The translations under genes were made by a program, and so were the position numbers. This document shows positions 7,893-16,939 of a DNA stretch of 64,000 nt, in pieces. Under the pieces are notes generated by a model that worked only from the letters and a program-made list of their open reading frames with translations, had not been told where the DNA came from and searched no databases. The stretch's first letter is position 1; every line of letters starts with the position of its first letter. Origin of the DNA: Magnetospirillum sp. XM-1 (GTDB lineage Bacteria; Pseudomonadota; Alphaproteobacteria; Rhodospirillales; Magnetospirillaceae); contig NZ_LN997848.1 in the NCBI RefSeq assembly GCF_001511835.1, forward strand, positions 2,322,001 through 2,386,000, read 5' to 3'.

Positions 7893-10078
7893 TGGCCATG
7901 TTCAATGGTGACGTAGAAGACGGCGGGCGCGGCGATGCTTCCTGCGGCAAGGATCTGAAGCGCTATCTGATGCTCATGGGCGTGGTTGCCCTGGTCGTCC
8001 TATTTGGCGCCTTCATTTACCGGCAGTCCTCGGGCGGTCTTCGTCTCGGCGCCATGTTGGAGCAGATGGGGCGGGGCACCGGCCCTGCCGTCAATGTTCC
8101 GGTACAGCAGGGCGGGCCGTCGGCAGCCGTCAATCCGGCCATGTCGGTTCCGGCTGGTGCCCGCGTGGCGCCGCCCTCGGCCGCCGGTGCTATAGCGACC
8201 ATGCCTCCCATGGTGGATTTCGGACCGGCTCCCATTGGGGCCGGGGGGCCGTTCTCCAGCGTCGTCACCTTGCTGCGCAACAGCGTCGTCGCCGTGACCG
8301 CGTCATCGGCCAACGGGCAGGCCATGCCCGATCCCCTGGGCTTGGCCAACCCTGACGGACTGCCCCATTTCGCCAATCCCGCCACCCGGTCGGTGGAAAA
8401 CATCGGCACCGGCGTGATCGTCCGTAACGACGGCTTCATCGTCACCAACTATCATGTGGTGCGCGGCGCCAATTCGGTGTTCGTTACCGTGCAGGACGAC
8501 GTGGGCTCGACCCGCTATTCCGCCGAAATCATCAAGATGGACGAGGCTCTGGATCTCGCCTTGCTGAAGGTCGCCCCCAAGACGCCGTTGACAGCCGCCG
8601 TTCTGGGCGACAGCGACGGGGTGCAGGTCGCCGACGAAGTGATCGCCATCGGGACTCCCTTCGGTCTGGACATGACCGTCAGCCGCGGCATCATTTCCGC
8701 CAAGCGCAAGTCCATGGTGATCGAGGGCGTGACCCATTCCAACCTGCTGCAGACCGACGCCGCCATCAACCAGGGCAATTCCGGCGGTCCGCTGGTGATT
8801 TCCAACGGGACGGTGGTCGGCATCAATACCGCCATCTACACCCCCAACGGCGCCTTTGCCGGAATAGGCTTCGCCGTGCCCAGCAATCAGGCCCGCCTGT
8901 TCATCTTGGATGAAGTGGGCTGGCTGCCGACCTCCACCGCCGAGGGGGCCTCCATGGGCCTGGTGGCCATGCAGCGCCCCATGGGCGGCGGCGTGGGCGC
9001 GGCGGGTCCGGCCATTTTCGCCGGGACTAGGGCGCCCCACACCGATGGCCGCCAGAACATGGATTGCACCACCTGCCACGATCTGATTCCGGCCGGAAAC
9101 GGGCGGCCCGCGCCGATGATGCCCATCGCCGCCCCGATTCCGCCGCCGCCGATTCCCATGGGCGCCGTCTCGCCCCATACCGACGGCCGTCAGAACATGA
9201 ACTGCGCCAATTGCCATCAGATGCTGGGCGGTGCCGCGCCCATCGCCGCACCGGGACTCGGCGGGGGGGCTTACCGCTTCGCGCAGCCGCCGGGAAGCCT
9301 GGCCATCAATATTCAGGGGCCGCGCGGCGGGCAGTCGACCGCCGCCGGAACCGGCCGGGTCACGCTTTTGGGCGCCGCCTTGACTCCCATGTCGCAGCGC
9401 CTTGGCGCCCAGACCGGCGTACCGGTCGGACGCGGAGTGTTCATCTCCGGCGTCACGCCCAATACTCCGGCGGCGACGGCGGGGCTGCGGCCCGGCGACG
9501 TCTTGCTCAAGGTGGACGGCCGTCCTGTCCGCCTGCCGGAAGAAGTCTCCGCCATCATGGTCGAGATGCATGCCGGACGGTCGGTGCGGCTCGGCGTCCT
9601 GCGCGATGGCGATGTGCGCAACATGACCCTGGTCGCGGGACCCGCCGGTCTGGCCGCCGCAGCGGTCCAGGCTCCGACCATTGCCGACATGGCGCAGCCG
9701 CCCATGGGCGGCATGGCCCCCACTGCACCCGGCATGGTCGCGGTTCCCGGTGGTCCGGCCGTCATGCCGAAGCCTCCGACCGAGTTCAACTGGCTGGGCA
9801 TGGAGATCGAAACCTTCCAGGCGCCGCGTCCGATCACCGGTGTGCCGGGCGCCGTTCCGGTTCCCGGAGCCAAGGGTGCCCAGGTGGCCGAGGTTCTGGT
9901 CGGGTCCCGGGCCGCCGTGGCGGGGCTCCAGGCCAATGACCTCATCCTCGAGGTCAATAATCGGCCGGTGGCCGGTCCGGCTCGTCTCGACGCCGCCATT
10001 AAGGGGGCGACGAATGCCGGGCAGCAGATTTTGCTGAAGGTCAACCGCAATGGCCAAGAGTTCTGGATTGTCCTTTGA
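7892..10078 (+). CDS. mamE: MamE, HtrA-type serine protease with two magnetochrome motifs
   Basis: A 728-residue protein: cytoplasmic tail, one span (about 24-41), a trypsin-like domain with a complete triad His188 (TNYHVV), Asp221 (DLALLK) and Ser297 (GNSGGPL), two CxxCH heme sites (CTTCH at 392-396 and CANCH at 438-442), then two PDZ domains (about 500-590 and 635-728). Family knowledge: it localises magnetosome proteins and processes MamE, MamO and MamP during crystal maturation. ATG at 7892 overlaps the mamI stop. A diverged paralogue with one PDZ lies at 52352. Confidence 0.97.
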   Translation: MAMFNGDVEDGGRGDASCGKDLKRYLMLMGVVALVVLFGAFIYRQSSGGLRLGAMLEQMGRGTGPAVNVPVQQGGPSAAVNPAMSVPAGARVAPPSAAGAIATMPPMVDFGPAPIGAGGPFSSVVTLLRNSVVAVTASSANGQAMPDPLGLANPDGLPHFANPATRSVENIGTGVIVRNDGFIVTNYHVVRGANSVFVTVQDDVGSTRYSAEIIKMDEALDLALLKVAPKTPLTAAVLGDSDGVQVADEVIAIGTPFGLDMTVSRGIISAKRKSMVIEGVTHSNLLQTDAAINQGNSGGPLVISNGTVVGINTAIYTPNGAFAGIGFAVPSNQARLFILDEVGWLPTSTAEGASMGLVAMQRPMGGGVGAAGPAIFAGTRAPHTDGRQNMDCTTCHDLIPAGNGRPAPMMPIAAPIPPPPIPMGAVSPHTDGRQNMNCANCHQMLGGAAPIAAPGLGGGAYRFAQPPGSLAINIQGPRGGQSTAAGTGRVTLLGAALTPMSQRLGAQTGVPVGRGVFISGVTPNTPAATAGLRPGDVLLKVDGRPVRLPEEVSAIMVEMHAGRSVRLGVLRDGDVRNMTLVAGPAGLAAAAVQAPTIADMAQPPMGGMAPTAPGMVAVPGGPAVMPKPPTEFNWLGMEIETFQAPRPITGVPGAVPVPGAKGAQVAEVLVGSRAAVAGLQANDLILEVNNRPVAGPARLDAAIKGATNAGQQILLKVNRNGQEFWIVL

Positions 10079-10093
10079 TGGTGGAGCTGGATA

Positions 10094-11254
10094 ATGGCGA
10101 ATAACCGGCGAGATCGCGACAAAGGCGACGGGAGCCAGGGTGAAGGCTTGTCGGCGGGCGGCGGAATGCCGTCGGAGCCCGAGATCGTCTCGGTGACGGT
10201 CCATCCCACGCCAACTTTGGCCGTGTCGCTGAAGCCGGCGCAGCAAGGCGATATTTGGGCCAGTTTGCTGGAAAGCTCGCCCTGGTCGGCCAATCACGGC
10301 GGCCGGATCGAGCCGGTTCAGCCGAGCCCCGCCCCTACCCGCCCCACGGAATCCCCGTCCGTCGGCGATCTGGTCAGCCGCTGGTCGCAGCCGATCTGGC
10401 GGACCCCCAGCCGCGTGGAAGAGGTCGAGACCCCGGAGAGCAATTTCGTCATCGAGTTGGAGGCGTCCCAGCCGATCACTTCGGATATCACGGTGTCCGT
10501 CTCCGATCTGGTGATCGAGGTTCAGCCGATCCAGACCACCGAAGCCGAGCCGGAGCCCGAGCTTCCGGTGGCCGAGCCCGAGCCCGGAGTCGTGCCGGTG
10601 GACGTTGTGGCCGAAGCCGAGCCGGAGCCGGAGCTTCCGGTGGCCGAGCCCGAGCCCGAAGTCGTGCCGGTGGAGGTTGTGGCCGAAGCCGAGCCGGAGC
10701 CGGAGCTTCCGGTGGCCGCGCCCGAGCCCGAAGTCGTGCCGGTGGACGTTGTGGCCGAAGCCGAGCCGGAGCCCGAGCTTCCGGTGGCCGAGCCCGAATT
10801 GGTTCATGAGGCGGCTGTTTCCGAGCCGGTGGCCGAAAGCATCGAGGACGCGGTGGCGGTTCCCGCCCCGGCGACTAATTTCGGTCTTGCCGAACTGATG
10901 CAGGCGGCTGCGGCCATGGCCCCGGTTTTGGCCTCTCCCCCTTCCGTTGCCCCAGCGGCCAAGCCCGTCCGAGAGCCCGCGAAGAAGAGGAAGGCTCCGC
11001 CGGTCAGAAAGAAGGTCGCCACGGTTCAGGACGTTCCCGTCGAAGACCTTCTCGGTGGAATTTTCGGGATCGCCGGTTCGGCGGTGCGTAGTGTCCTCAG
11101 TCTTGGTGCCGGGGTCGTCGGCGGCGTGGTCAAGGGGGGGCGTGTCATTGGGGACAACGTCGTCGCCGGTGCGCGTCGGCTTACGGGGTCCGCCGAGGGA
11201 AGTTGCGGGACCTGCTCCACGTCTCAATGCGATACGGTGGGCAAGAAAAAATAG
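10094..11254 (+). CDS. mamJ: MamJ, acidic chain-assembly protein
   Basis: A 386-residue protein with a basic N-terminus, a long acidic central region of Glu-Pro repeats (about 149-236), an Ala/Pro/Lys-rich stretch, and a C-terminal hydrophobic Gly/Val-rich segment (about 322-350) ending in a Cys-containing basic tail. Family knowledge: MamJ tethers magnetosomes to the MamK filament; repeat number varies between strains. GGAG precedes the ATG. LimJ at 54150 shares the start (MATNRR against MANNRR), the DIWASLL/DAWASLL segment and the VPVEDL motif near the C-terminus. Confidence 0.95.
   Translation: MANNRRDRDKGDGSQGEGLSAGGGMPSEPEIVSVTVHPTPTLAVSLKPAQQGDIWASLLESSPWSANHGGRIEPVQPSPAPTRPTESPSVGDLVSRWSQPIWRTPSRVEEVETPESNFVIELEASQPITSDITVSVSDLVIEVQPIQTTEAEPEPELPVAEPEPGVVPVDVVAEAEPEPELPVAEPEPEVVPVEVVAEAEPEPELPVAAPEPEVVPVDVVAEAEPEPELPVAEPELVHEAAVSEPVAESIEDAVAVPAPATNFGLAELMQAAAAMAPVLASPPSVAPAAKPVREPAKKRKAPPVRKKVATVQDVPVEDLLGGIFGIAGSAVRSVLSLGAGVVGGVVKGGRVIGDNVVAGARRLTGSAEGSCGTCSTSQCDTVGKKK
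10538..10801 (+). repeat. Tandem 72-bp repeat within mamJ (3.7 units)
   Basis: Units begin at 10538, 10610, 10682 and 10754 (partial). Each encodes 24 residues of the pattern AEAEPEPELPVAEPEP followed by EVVPVEVV. Units differ by a few bases only, so copy number can change by slippage or recombination without loss of frame. Confidence 0.9.
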
Positions 11255-11301
11255 CTGGCAGCCGTCAATTGGTCATTTAGCACGCGAACGGAGTGACAAA
11301 A

Positions 11302-12345
11302 ATGAGTGAAGGTGAAGGCCAGGCCAAGAACAGATTGTTCCTTGGCATCGACCTTGGGACTTCCCATACTGCGGTGATGTCGAGCCGGGGCAAAAAGTTC
11401 CTGCTGAAGTCGGTGGTTGGATACCCGAAGGACGTCATCGGTTTGAAGCTGCTCGGCCGCCCCTATGTGGTCGGCGACGAGGCTTTCGAGATGCGCTCCT
11501 ACCTGGACATCCGCTATCCGCTCCAGGACGGCGTGCTGAGCGAGATCAGCGACCGCGACATCGAAGTGGCGCGGCATCTGCTGACCCATGTGGTGAAGTC
11601 GGCCGAGCCCGGCCCCAACGACGATATCTGCGCCGTCATCGGCGTGCCGGCGCGGGCGTCGGCGGCCAACAAGGCGCTGCTGCTCAAGATGGCTCAGGAG
11701 GTGGTTCATACCGCCCTAGTGGTGTCCGAACCGTTCATGGTCGGCTACGGCCTGGACAAGCTGATCAACACCATCATCGTCGATATCGGCGCCGGAACCA
11801 CGGATATCTGCGCCCTGAAGGGCACTGTTCCCGGCCCCGAAGATCAGGTTACCCTGACCAAGGCTGGCAACTATGTGGATGAGCGGCTCCAGAACGCCAT
11901 CTTGGAACGTCATCCCGAACTGCAGATGAACGTGAATGTCGCCTGCGCGGTGAAAGAGCAGTTCTCCTTCGTCGGCCCCCCCACCGAGGTTGCCTCGTTC
12001 GAGTTCCGCGCCGCCGGCAAGCCCGTGCGCGCTGACGTGACCGAGCCGGTGAAGATCGCCTGCGAGGCGCTGATGCCCGACATTATCGAAAGCATCGAGA
12101 CGCTGCTGCGTTCGTTCCAGCCCGAATATCAGGCCACCGTGCTTCAAAACATCGTGTTTGCCGGCGGCGGCTCGCGCATTCGCGGATTGGCGGCTTACGT
12201 CAAGGAAAAGCTGCGTCCCTTCGGCGATGCGAACGTGACCTGCGTCAAGGACCCCACTTTCGACGGTTGCCGGGGCGCCTTGCGTCTGGCGGAAGAGCTT
12301 CCGCCGCAGTATTGGCGTCAGCTTGGAGACGTCTCCGGCTCGTGA
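11302..12345 (+). CDS. mamK: MamK, actin-like filament protein
   Basis: A 347-residue actin-like ATPase. Phosphate-1 motif GIDLGTSHTAV is at about 14-24, the phosphate-2 motif VDIGAGTTDIC at about 160-170, and the adenosine motif FAGGGSRIRGL near 290-300. Family knowledge: forms the cytoskeletal filament that positions the magnetosome chain, with MamJ as connector. I chose the ATG at 11302, with GGAG eight bases before it; a GTG three codons upstream is in frame but poorly spaced. Confidence 0.97.
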   Translation: MSEGEGQAKNRLFLGIDLGTSHTAVMSSRGKKFLLKSVVGYPKDVIGLKLLGRPYVVGDEAFEMRSYLDIRYPLQDGVLSEISDRDIEVARHLLTHVVKSAEPGPNDDICAVIGVPARASAANKALLLKMAQEVVHTALVVSEPFMVGYGLDKLINTIIVDIGAGTTDICALKGTVPGPEDQVTLTKAGNYVDERLQNAILERHPELQMNVNVACAVKEQFSFVGPPTEVASFEFRAAGKPVRADVTEPVKIACEALMPDIIESIETLLRSFQPEYQATVLQNIVFAGGGSRIRGLAAYVKEKLRPFGDANVTCVKDPTFDGCRGALRLAEELPPQYWRQLGDVSGS

Positions 12346-12400
12346 CGGGGGGAGAGTTCGATATGCGGGACGGGGATACGCGGCAGTCTAGGACAGTGGC

Positions 12401-12637
12401 ATGGTAAGATTGATCGGATCGTTGGTGTTCGGCGGGTTGATCGTGCTGTTGGCGTCGTCCAACGCGCATATGGTCGAAACCCGCCTGGGACCACTGGCGA
12501 TGATTGCGCCGCATTTCGTTGTTCTGGGCATAACGTTTTTTCTCGGTTTCGCCATCGGCATCGTCTCGGTGCTGGCGAACGTCATGACGCGGCGCAAGCA
12601 GAAGTCGCCGGGGAAGAGCATCGTCATCAAGCGCTGA
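12401..12637 (+). CDS. mamL: MamL, small magnetosome membrane protein
   Basis: A 78-residue protein with two membrane spans (about 5-20 and 33-58) and a strongly basic tail (RRKQKSPGKSIVIKR). It resembles the LapA/DUF1049 layout of two spans plus a charged tail. Family knowledge: MamL is needed for membrane invagination; the basic tail may bind membrane phospholipids. Lies 55 bases after mamK and 50 before mamM. Confidence 0.93.
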   Translation: MVRLIGSLVFGGLIVLLASSNAHMVETRLGPLAMIAPHFVVLGITFFLGFAIGIVSVLANVMTRRKQKSPGKSIVIKR

Positions 12638-12687
12638 ATCCCTTCGCTTGGGTTGAAGGCGGGGTCGGGGCTTTGGAGTGAGTAAGG

Positions 12688-13644
12688 ATGAGGAAGAGCG
12701 GTTGCACGGTCTGCAGCAGGAGCATCGGTTGGGTCGGCCTAGCTGTAAACACCGTACTGATGGTCATGAAGGCGTTCGTCGGTCTGATCGGCGGATCGCA
12801 GGCCATGCTCGCCGATGCCATGTATTCGCTGAAGGACATGCTGAATGCGCTGATGGTGGTCATCGGGACCACCATCTCCAGCAAGCCCCTTGACGCGGAG
12901 CATCCCTACGGCCACGGCAAGGTCGAATTCATTCTGTCCATGGTGGTCAGCGTCGTTTTCATCGGACTGACCGGCTATCTGCTGGTCCACGCCGTCCAGA
13001 TCTTGTTGGATGAAAGCATGCACCGCACCCCGCATCTGATCGTGCTGTGGGCGGCGCTGGTTTCCGTCGGCGTCAATGTGGCCATGTATTTCTACTCCCG
13101 CTGCGTCGCCATCGAGACCAACAGTCCCATCATCAAGACCATGGCCAAGCATCACCATGGCGACGCCACCGCTTCGGGGGCCGTGGCGCTGGGCATCATC
13201 GGCGCCCATTACCTCAACATGCCGTGGATCGATCCGGCGGTCGCCCTGTGGGAAACCATCGACCTGCTGCTGCTGGGCAAGGTCGTCTTCATGGATGCCT
13301 ATCGCGGCCTGATGGACCATACCGCGGGCGAGGCGGTGCAGAACCGCATCGTCGATACGGCGGAGCGGGTCCCCGGCGTGCGCGGCGTGATCCATCTGCG
13401 CGCCCGCTATGTGGGCCAAGACATCTGGGCCGACATGATCATCGGCGTCGATCCCGAGCATACGGTGGAGCAGGCCCACGACATTTGCGAGGCGGTTCAG
13501 GCCGCGGTCTGCGGCAAGATGCGCCGTATCGAATCGCTGCATGTCAGCGCCGAGGCGCGAGAAGCCGGAGATACAAGCAAGCCGACATTCTCGGAAGAAC
13601 CGCTGACTTACGATGAAGTCATGTTGTCGAAGGTGGATAACTAG
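12688..13644 (+). CDS. mamM: MamM, cation diffusion facilitator (iron)
   Basis: A 318-residue CDF transporter: six spans plus a cytoplasmic C-terminal domain. The transport site residues expected for MamM are present: Tyr46 and Asp50 (ADAMYSLKD) and His155 and Asp159 (KHHHGDA). Family knowledge: imports iron into the magnetosome and stabilises MamB by complex formation. Its stop is immediately followed by the ATG of mamN with no gap. Confidence 0.96.
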   Translation: MRKSGCTVCSRSIGWVGLAVNTVLMVMKAFVGLIGGSQAMLADAMYSLKDMLNALMVVIGTTISSKPLDAEHPYGHGKVEFILSMVVSVVFIGLTGYLLVHAVQILLDESMHRTPHLIVLWAALVSVGVNVAMYFYSRCVAIETNSPIIKTMAKHHHGDATASGAVALGIIGAHYLNMPWIDPAVALWETIDLLLLGKVVFMDAYRGLMDHTAGEAVQNRIVDTAERVPGVRGVIHLRARYVGQDIWADMIIGVDPEHTVEQAHDICEAVQAAVCGKMRRIESLHVSAEAREAGDTSKPTFSEEPLTYDEVMLSKVDN

Positions 13645-14958
13645 ATGATCGGACTTCTCACCCTTGCCGTGTTCGTCGCGACGTTCGCCGTTATCTATCG
13701 GTGGGCGGAGGGCAGCCATCTGGCCGTTCTGGCCGGGGCGGCGGCATTGGTGGTGATCGGAACCATCAGCGGCAGCTACACGCCGGTCATGGCGCTGCGC
13801 TCCGTCTATTTCGAGACTCTGGCCCTGATCTTCGGCATGGCGGCCATTTCCGCCCTCCTGGCCCGCTCCGGCGTCTATGCCTATCTGGCGGCCGGAACGG
13901 CGGAACTGTCCCAGGGCCAAGGGCGCTGGATCTTGGTGATGATGGCGCTGGTGACCTACGGGATTTCGCTGGCTAGCAACTCCTTGGTGACGGTGGCGGT
14001 GGTGGTTCCGGTGACCTTGACGGTGTGCTTTCGCACCGGCATCGACCCCGTGCCGGTCATCATCGCCGAGATTATCGCCGCCAATCTGGGCGGGGCCTCG
14101 ACCATGATCGGCGACTTCCCCAACATGATTCTGGCCTCGGCGGGCAAGCTTCACTTCAACGATTTCATCGCCGGGATGATGCCTGTCTGCCTGATCTTGC
14201 TGGCGGTGATGCTGGTATTCTTCGAGCGGCGTTTGGGCGACTGGAAAGGCTCGGAAATTCCGGTGGATCCGGTCTGGGCCCGGGGCGAGGCGCTGCGTCA
14301 CAGTGCCATCGACCGTCGGCTTTTGAGTTATGGACTGATCATTTTCGGCATCACCGTCGCCGGTTTGATTCTGGCGGGGCCGCTGAAGGTGCGGCCGGGC
14401 TGGATCGCCTTTGTCGCCGGGGTGACGGCGCTGGGTCTGGGCCGCTTCAAGGATGACGAGTTCTTCTCGGCCTGCGGCGGCACCGACATCTTGTTCTACG
14501 GCGGCCTGTTCGTGATGGTGGGGGCCTTGACCTCGGTGGGGATTCTCGACTGGGCGGTGAACTGGCTCGAAGGCATTACCGCCGCCCATGACCGCGTCCG
14601 CGCCATCCTTTTGATGTGGATGGCAGCCGCCGTCACTATTTTCGTGGGCGGCGGCACCTCGGCGGCGGTCTTCGCCCCGGTGGCGGCGACGCTTCGCCTG
14701 GACGGGGACGGTCAGGCGGCTTGGTGGGCGCTGGCGCTGGGCATCATGGCGGGGTCGGTGGCTGCGCTGCCGGGCGCCACGGCGGGATCCCTGGCCATGA
14801 CTCAATATTCCGGCTTCGTGAAGCGGCATTCGGAACTGGCATCCGCCGCCGCCGCCGGTCTGCAATTCACCCATCGGGAATATGTCCGCTGGGGCATGCC
14901 ACTGATGGGGATCTTCTTGGTTCTGGGGACCGTCTATATCGCGGTTCTCGTGGGATGA
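13645..14958 (+). CDS. mamN: MamN, ion transporter-like protein (CitMHS/ArsB type)
   Basis: A 437-residue protein with about 10-12 membrane spans and the repeated half-structure of the citrate/arsenite permease superfamily, including ASNSLVTVAVVVPVTL and the symmetric VGGGTSAAVFAPVAA. Family knowledge: required for magnetite formation and proposed to export protons released on iron precipitation; this has not been settled. Its last bases are echoed upstream of the second mamO copy, at about 55098-55123. Confidence 0.95.
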   Translation: MIGLLTLAVFVATFAVIYRWAEGSHLAVLAGAAALVVIGTISGSYTPVMALRSVYFETLALIFGMAAISALLARSGVYAYLAAGTAELSQGQGRWILVMMALVTYGISLASNSLVTVAVVVPVTLTVCFRTGIDPVPVIIAEIIAANLGGASTMIGDFPNMILASAGKLHFNDFIAGMMPVCLILLAVMLVFFERRLGDWKGSEIPVDPVWARGEALRHSAIDRRLLSYGLIIFGITVAGLILAGPLKVRPGWIAFVAGVTALGLGRFKDDEFFSACGGTDILFYGGLFVMVGALTSVGILDWAVNWLEGITAAHDRVRAILLMWMAAAVTIFVGGGTSAAVFAPVAATLRLDGDGQAAWWALALGIMAGSVAALPGATAGSLAMTQYSGFVKRHSELASAAAAGLQFTHREYVRWGMPLMGIFLVLGTVYIAVLVG

Positions 14959-14998
14959 GAGATGACGACAGGAATCCGAATGAGCTTGGAACTCAGCC

Positions 14999-16912
14999 AT
15001 GATTGAAGTCGGCGAGACCATGGGCGAATTGCCCACCAACAAGATCGTGTTTTGCGAACGGTCGTGGAAGACGCCTGTCTCGATCCTGGCCTTCTTGATC
15101 TTCGTGACCTTCGCCTGGGGGATCTATCTCCTGGACCATTACGACGAGGACGACAATTTCCACGGGGCCGACGATCTGTCGGTGGGTCAGTTCCTGGTGC
15201 GCAACATCGCCATGCCGCATGTGCAGCGGCTGTATCACACGGTTCCCCCTGCTGTGGTCGGGGTCGGCGGCGGCGGGGTCAATGCCGGTCCGGTGGCCTC
15301 GGGGGCCATCGTGGGGACCAACGGCTATGTGATCACCACCTTGCATTCGGTGTCCAATCTGCCGGAGATTTCGGTCCAGGTGGCGACGACGGGTGGGATC
15401 CGGCGCTTTCCGGCCCAGGTGGTGAAGACCATTCCGGGGCATGATCTGGCGCTGCTGAAGATGCAGACCACCGAGAAGTTCCTGCATTTCCGCATGGCCG
15501 ACGTCCAGACGGTGGTGCCGGGTCAGCAGGTCTTCGCCTTCGGCCGCAACATGGCGGGGGCGCCGCTGGTGCGCCAGGGCCTGGTGCAATCGGCGGATGC
15601 GCCGCTGGCGGTGGGGGCGACCCAGATCACCCATCTGCTGCGTTCGGACGCGGTCTACAGCTGGGAACAGACCGGCGGCCCGCTGGTCAATGCCCAGGGT
15701 GATCTGGTGGGCATCAACATCGCCGCTACCGGCCCCACCGGCAAGGTGGAAGGCTTCACGGTGCCGGCCCAGGTGATCGTGTCCCATCTTCAGGACGTGG
15801 TTCGCTTCAAGAAGGGCTCCGCCACGGCACCCGGCCAACCTCAGACCCAGACCGTCGCTGCCGGTTCCACCAATTGGTGGTCCAAGGCCCGGGCGGTGGT
15901 CGGGGGACCGACTGCCATTCCGGGGATGGGCATGAACGTCGTGCAAGGCAATGTGGTCAAGGGCAATGTCGCGCCGTCCATTCCCTCGGGCATGCCCTTC
16001 ATCGACACAGACCATGTCGGGGGTGCAAAGATCGGCGGATACTCCGTCGCCGATATCGTCGGCCTGGTCATGCTCGCCTTGGCGGCGGGTGTCACCGGCG
16101 GCATGATGACCATGGGCGGCGGCGTGCTCCAGGTCGCCGGCATGATGGTCTTCTTCGGCTATGGCATGTATCTGATCCGCCCGGTGGTCTTTCTGACCAA
16201 TGTGGTGGTGTACGGTGCTGCCTCATTGCGCAACGACAAGGCTCAACTGGTCCAGTGGGACAAGGTCAAGCCGCTGATTCCCTGGGGCATCGCCGGCGTG
16301 ATCCTGGGCTATTTCATCGGCAACGCCATCGGCGATTCTGTGGTGGGTATTCTACTGGGCCTGTTCGCTCTGATCATGGCGGGCAAGGCGGTCATGGAAA
16401 TTCTTCAGCCCAATGCCGGCGAGGAAACGGCCGAGTCCATTTCCGCCGCAGAGGCTGAAGACGAGATGGACGAATTGATGGCTTTGGCAGACGGCACCTC
16501 CAGGCCCAAGGCCAGCGGTCTTGCCTTGCCGGAAGGCCATGCCCGTTCGGCGGTGTTGGGGCTGCCCATGGGTCTGTTCAGCGGTATTCTCGGCATCAGC
16601 GGCGGCGTCATCGAGGTTCCGCTGCAGCGCTATGTGGGACGCATCAGCCTGCAAAACGCCATCGCCAACAGTTCGGTCCTGGTGTTCTGGGCCTCGGTGG
16701 CCGGTTCGGTGGTGGCCTTCCTCCACGGATCCAGCACGGGTCTGATTCATTGGGAAGCGCCGGTGACCCTGGCCCTGGTGATGATTCCCGGCGCCTATGT
16801 GGGCGGCATCATCGGAGCGCGCCTGATGCGGGTCTTGCCGGTGCGGGTGCTCAAGGGCGTGTATGCGGCGACCATGGCCGCTATCGCTCTCAAGATGCTG
16901 ACCTCGGTGTGA
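14999..16912 (+). CDS. mamO: MamO, protease-like domain fused to TauE-type transporter
   Basis: A 637-residue protein: one span (about 20-38), a trypsin-like domain, then a TauE/SafE-type domain of eight spans (about 355-637). The triad positions are His116, Asp149 and Thr225 (EQTGGPL), so the nucleophilic Ser is replaced by Thr. Family knowledge: MamO is a pseudoprotease that binds metal, promotes crystal nucleation and activates MamE. Bases 14967-15817 are nearly identical to 55124-55974, where a truncated copy lacks the transporter half. Confidence 0.96.
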   Translation: MIEVGETMGELPTNKIVFCERSWKTPVSILAFLIFVTFAWGIYLLDHYDEDDNFHGADDLSVGQFLVRNIAMPHVQRLYHTVPPAVVGVGGGGVNAGPVASGAIVGTNGYVITTLHSVSNLPEISVQVATTGGIRRFPAQVVKTIPGHDLALLKMQTTEKFLHFRMADVQTVVPGQQVFAFGRNMAGAPLVRQGLVQSADAPLAVGATQITHLLRSDAVYSWEQTGGPLVNAQGDLVGINIAATGPTGKVEGFTVPAQVIVSHLQDVVRFKKGSATAPGQPQTQTVAAGSTNWWSKARAVVGGPTAIPGMGMNVVQGNVVKGNVAPSIPSGMPFIDTDHVGGAKIGGYSVADIVGLVMLALAAGVTGGMMTMGGGVLQVAGMMVFFGYGMYLIRPVVFLTNVVVYGAASLRNDKAQLVQWDKVKPLIPWGIAGVILGYFIGNAIGDSVVGILLGLFALIMAGKAVMEILQPNAGEETAESISAAEAEDEMDELMALADGTSRPKASGLALPEGHARSAVLGLPMGLFSGILGISGGVIEVPLQRYVGRISLQNAIANSSVLVFWASVAGSVVAFLHGSSTGLIHWEAPVTLALVMIPGAYVGGIIGARLMRVLPVRVLKGVYAATMAAIALKMLTSV

Positions 16913-16939
16913 TGATCATGATGCTGGGATTGGCCGGAC

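Noticed and set aside
10538..10801. Regular repeats that might be taken for a CRISPR array
   Set aside because: Units are contiguous without spacers and are in-frame coding repeats of mamJ. No cas genes in the window.
8303..11227. A 974-codon open frame on the minus strand opposite mamE and mamJ
   Set aside because: It is the antisense shadow of GC-rich mamE/mamJ; its product is a low-complexity His/Gly/Arg mix with no domain, and the plus-strand genes are certain.
12739..15042. A 767-codon minus-strand open frame opposite mamM and mamN
   Set aside because: Antisense shadow with His/Gln/Arg-rich composition; it spans two unrelated true genes.
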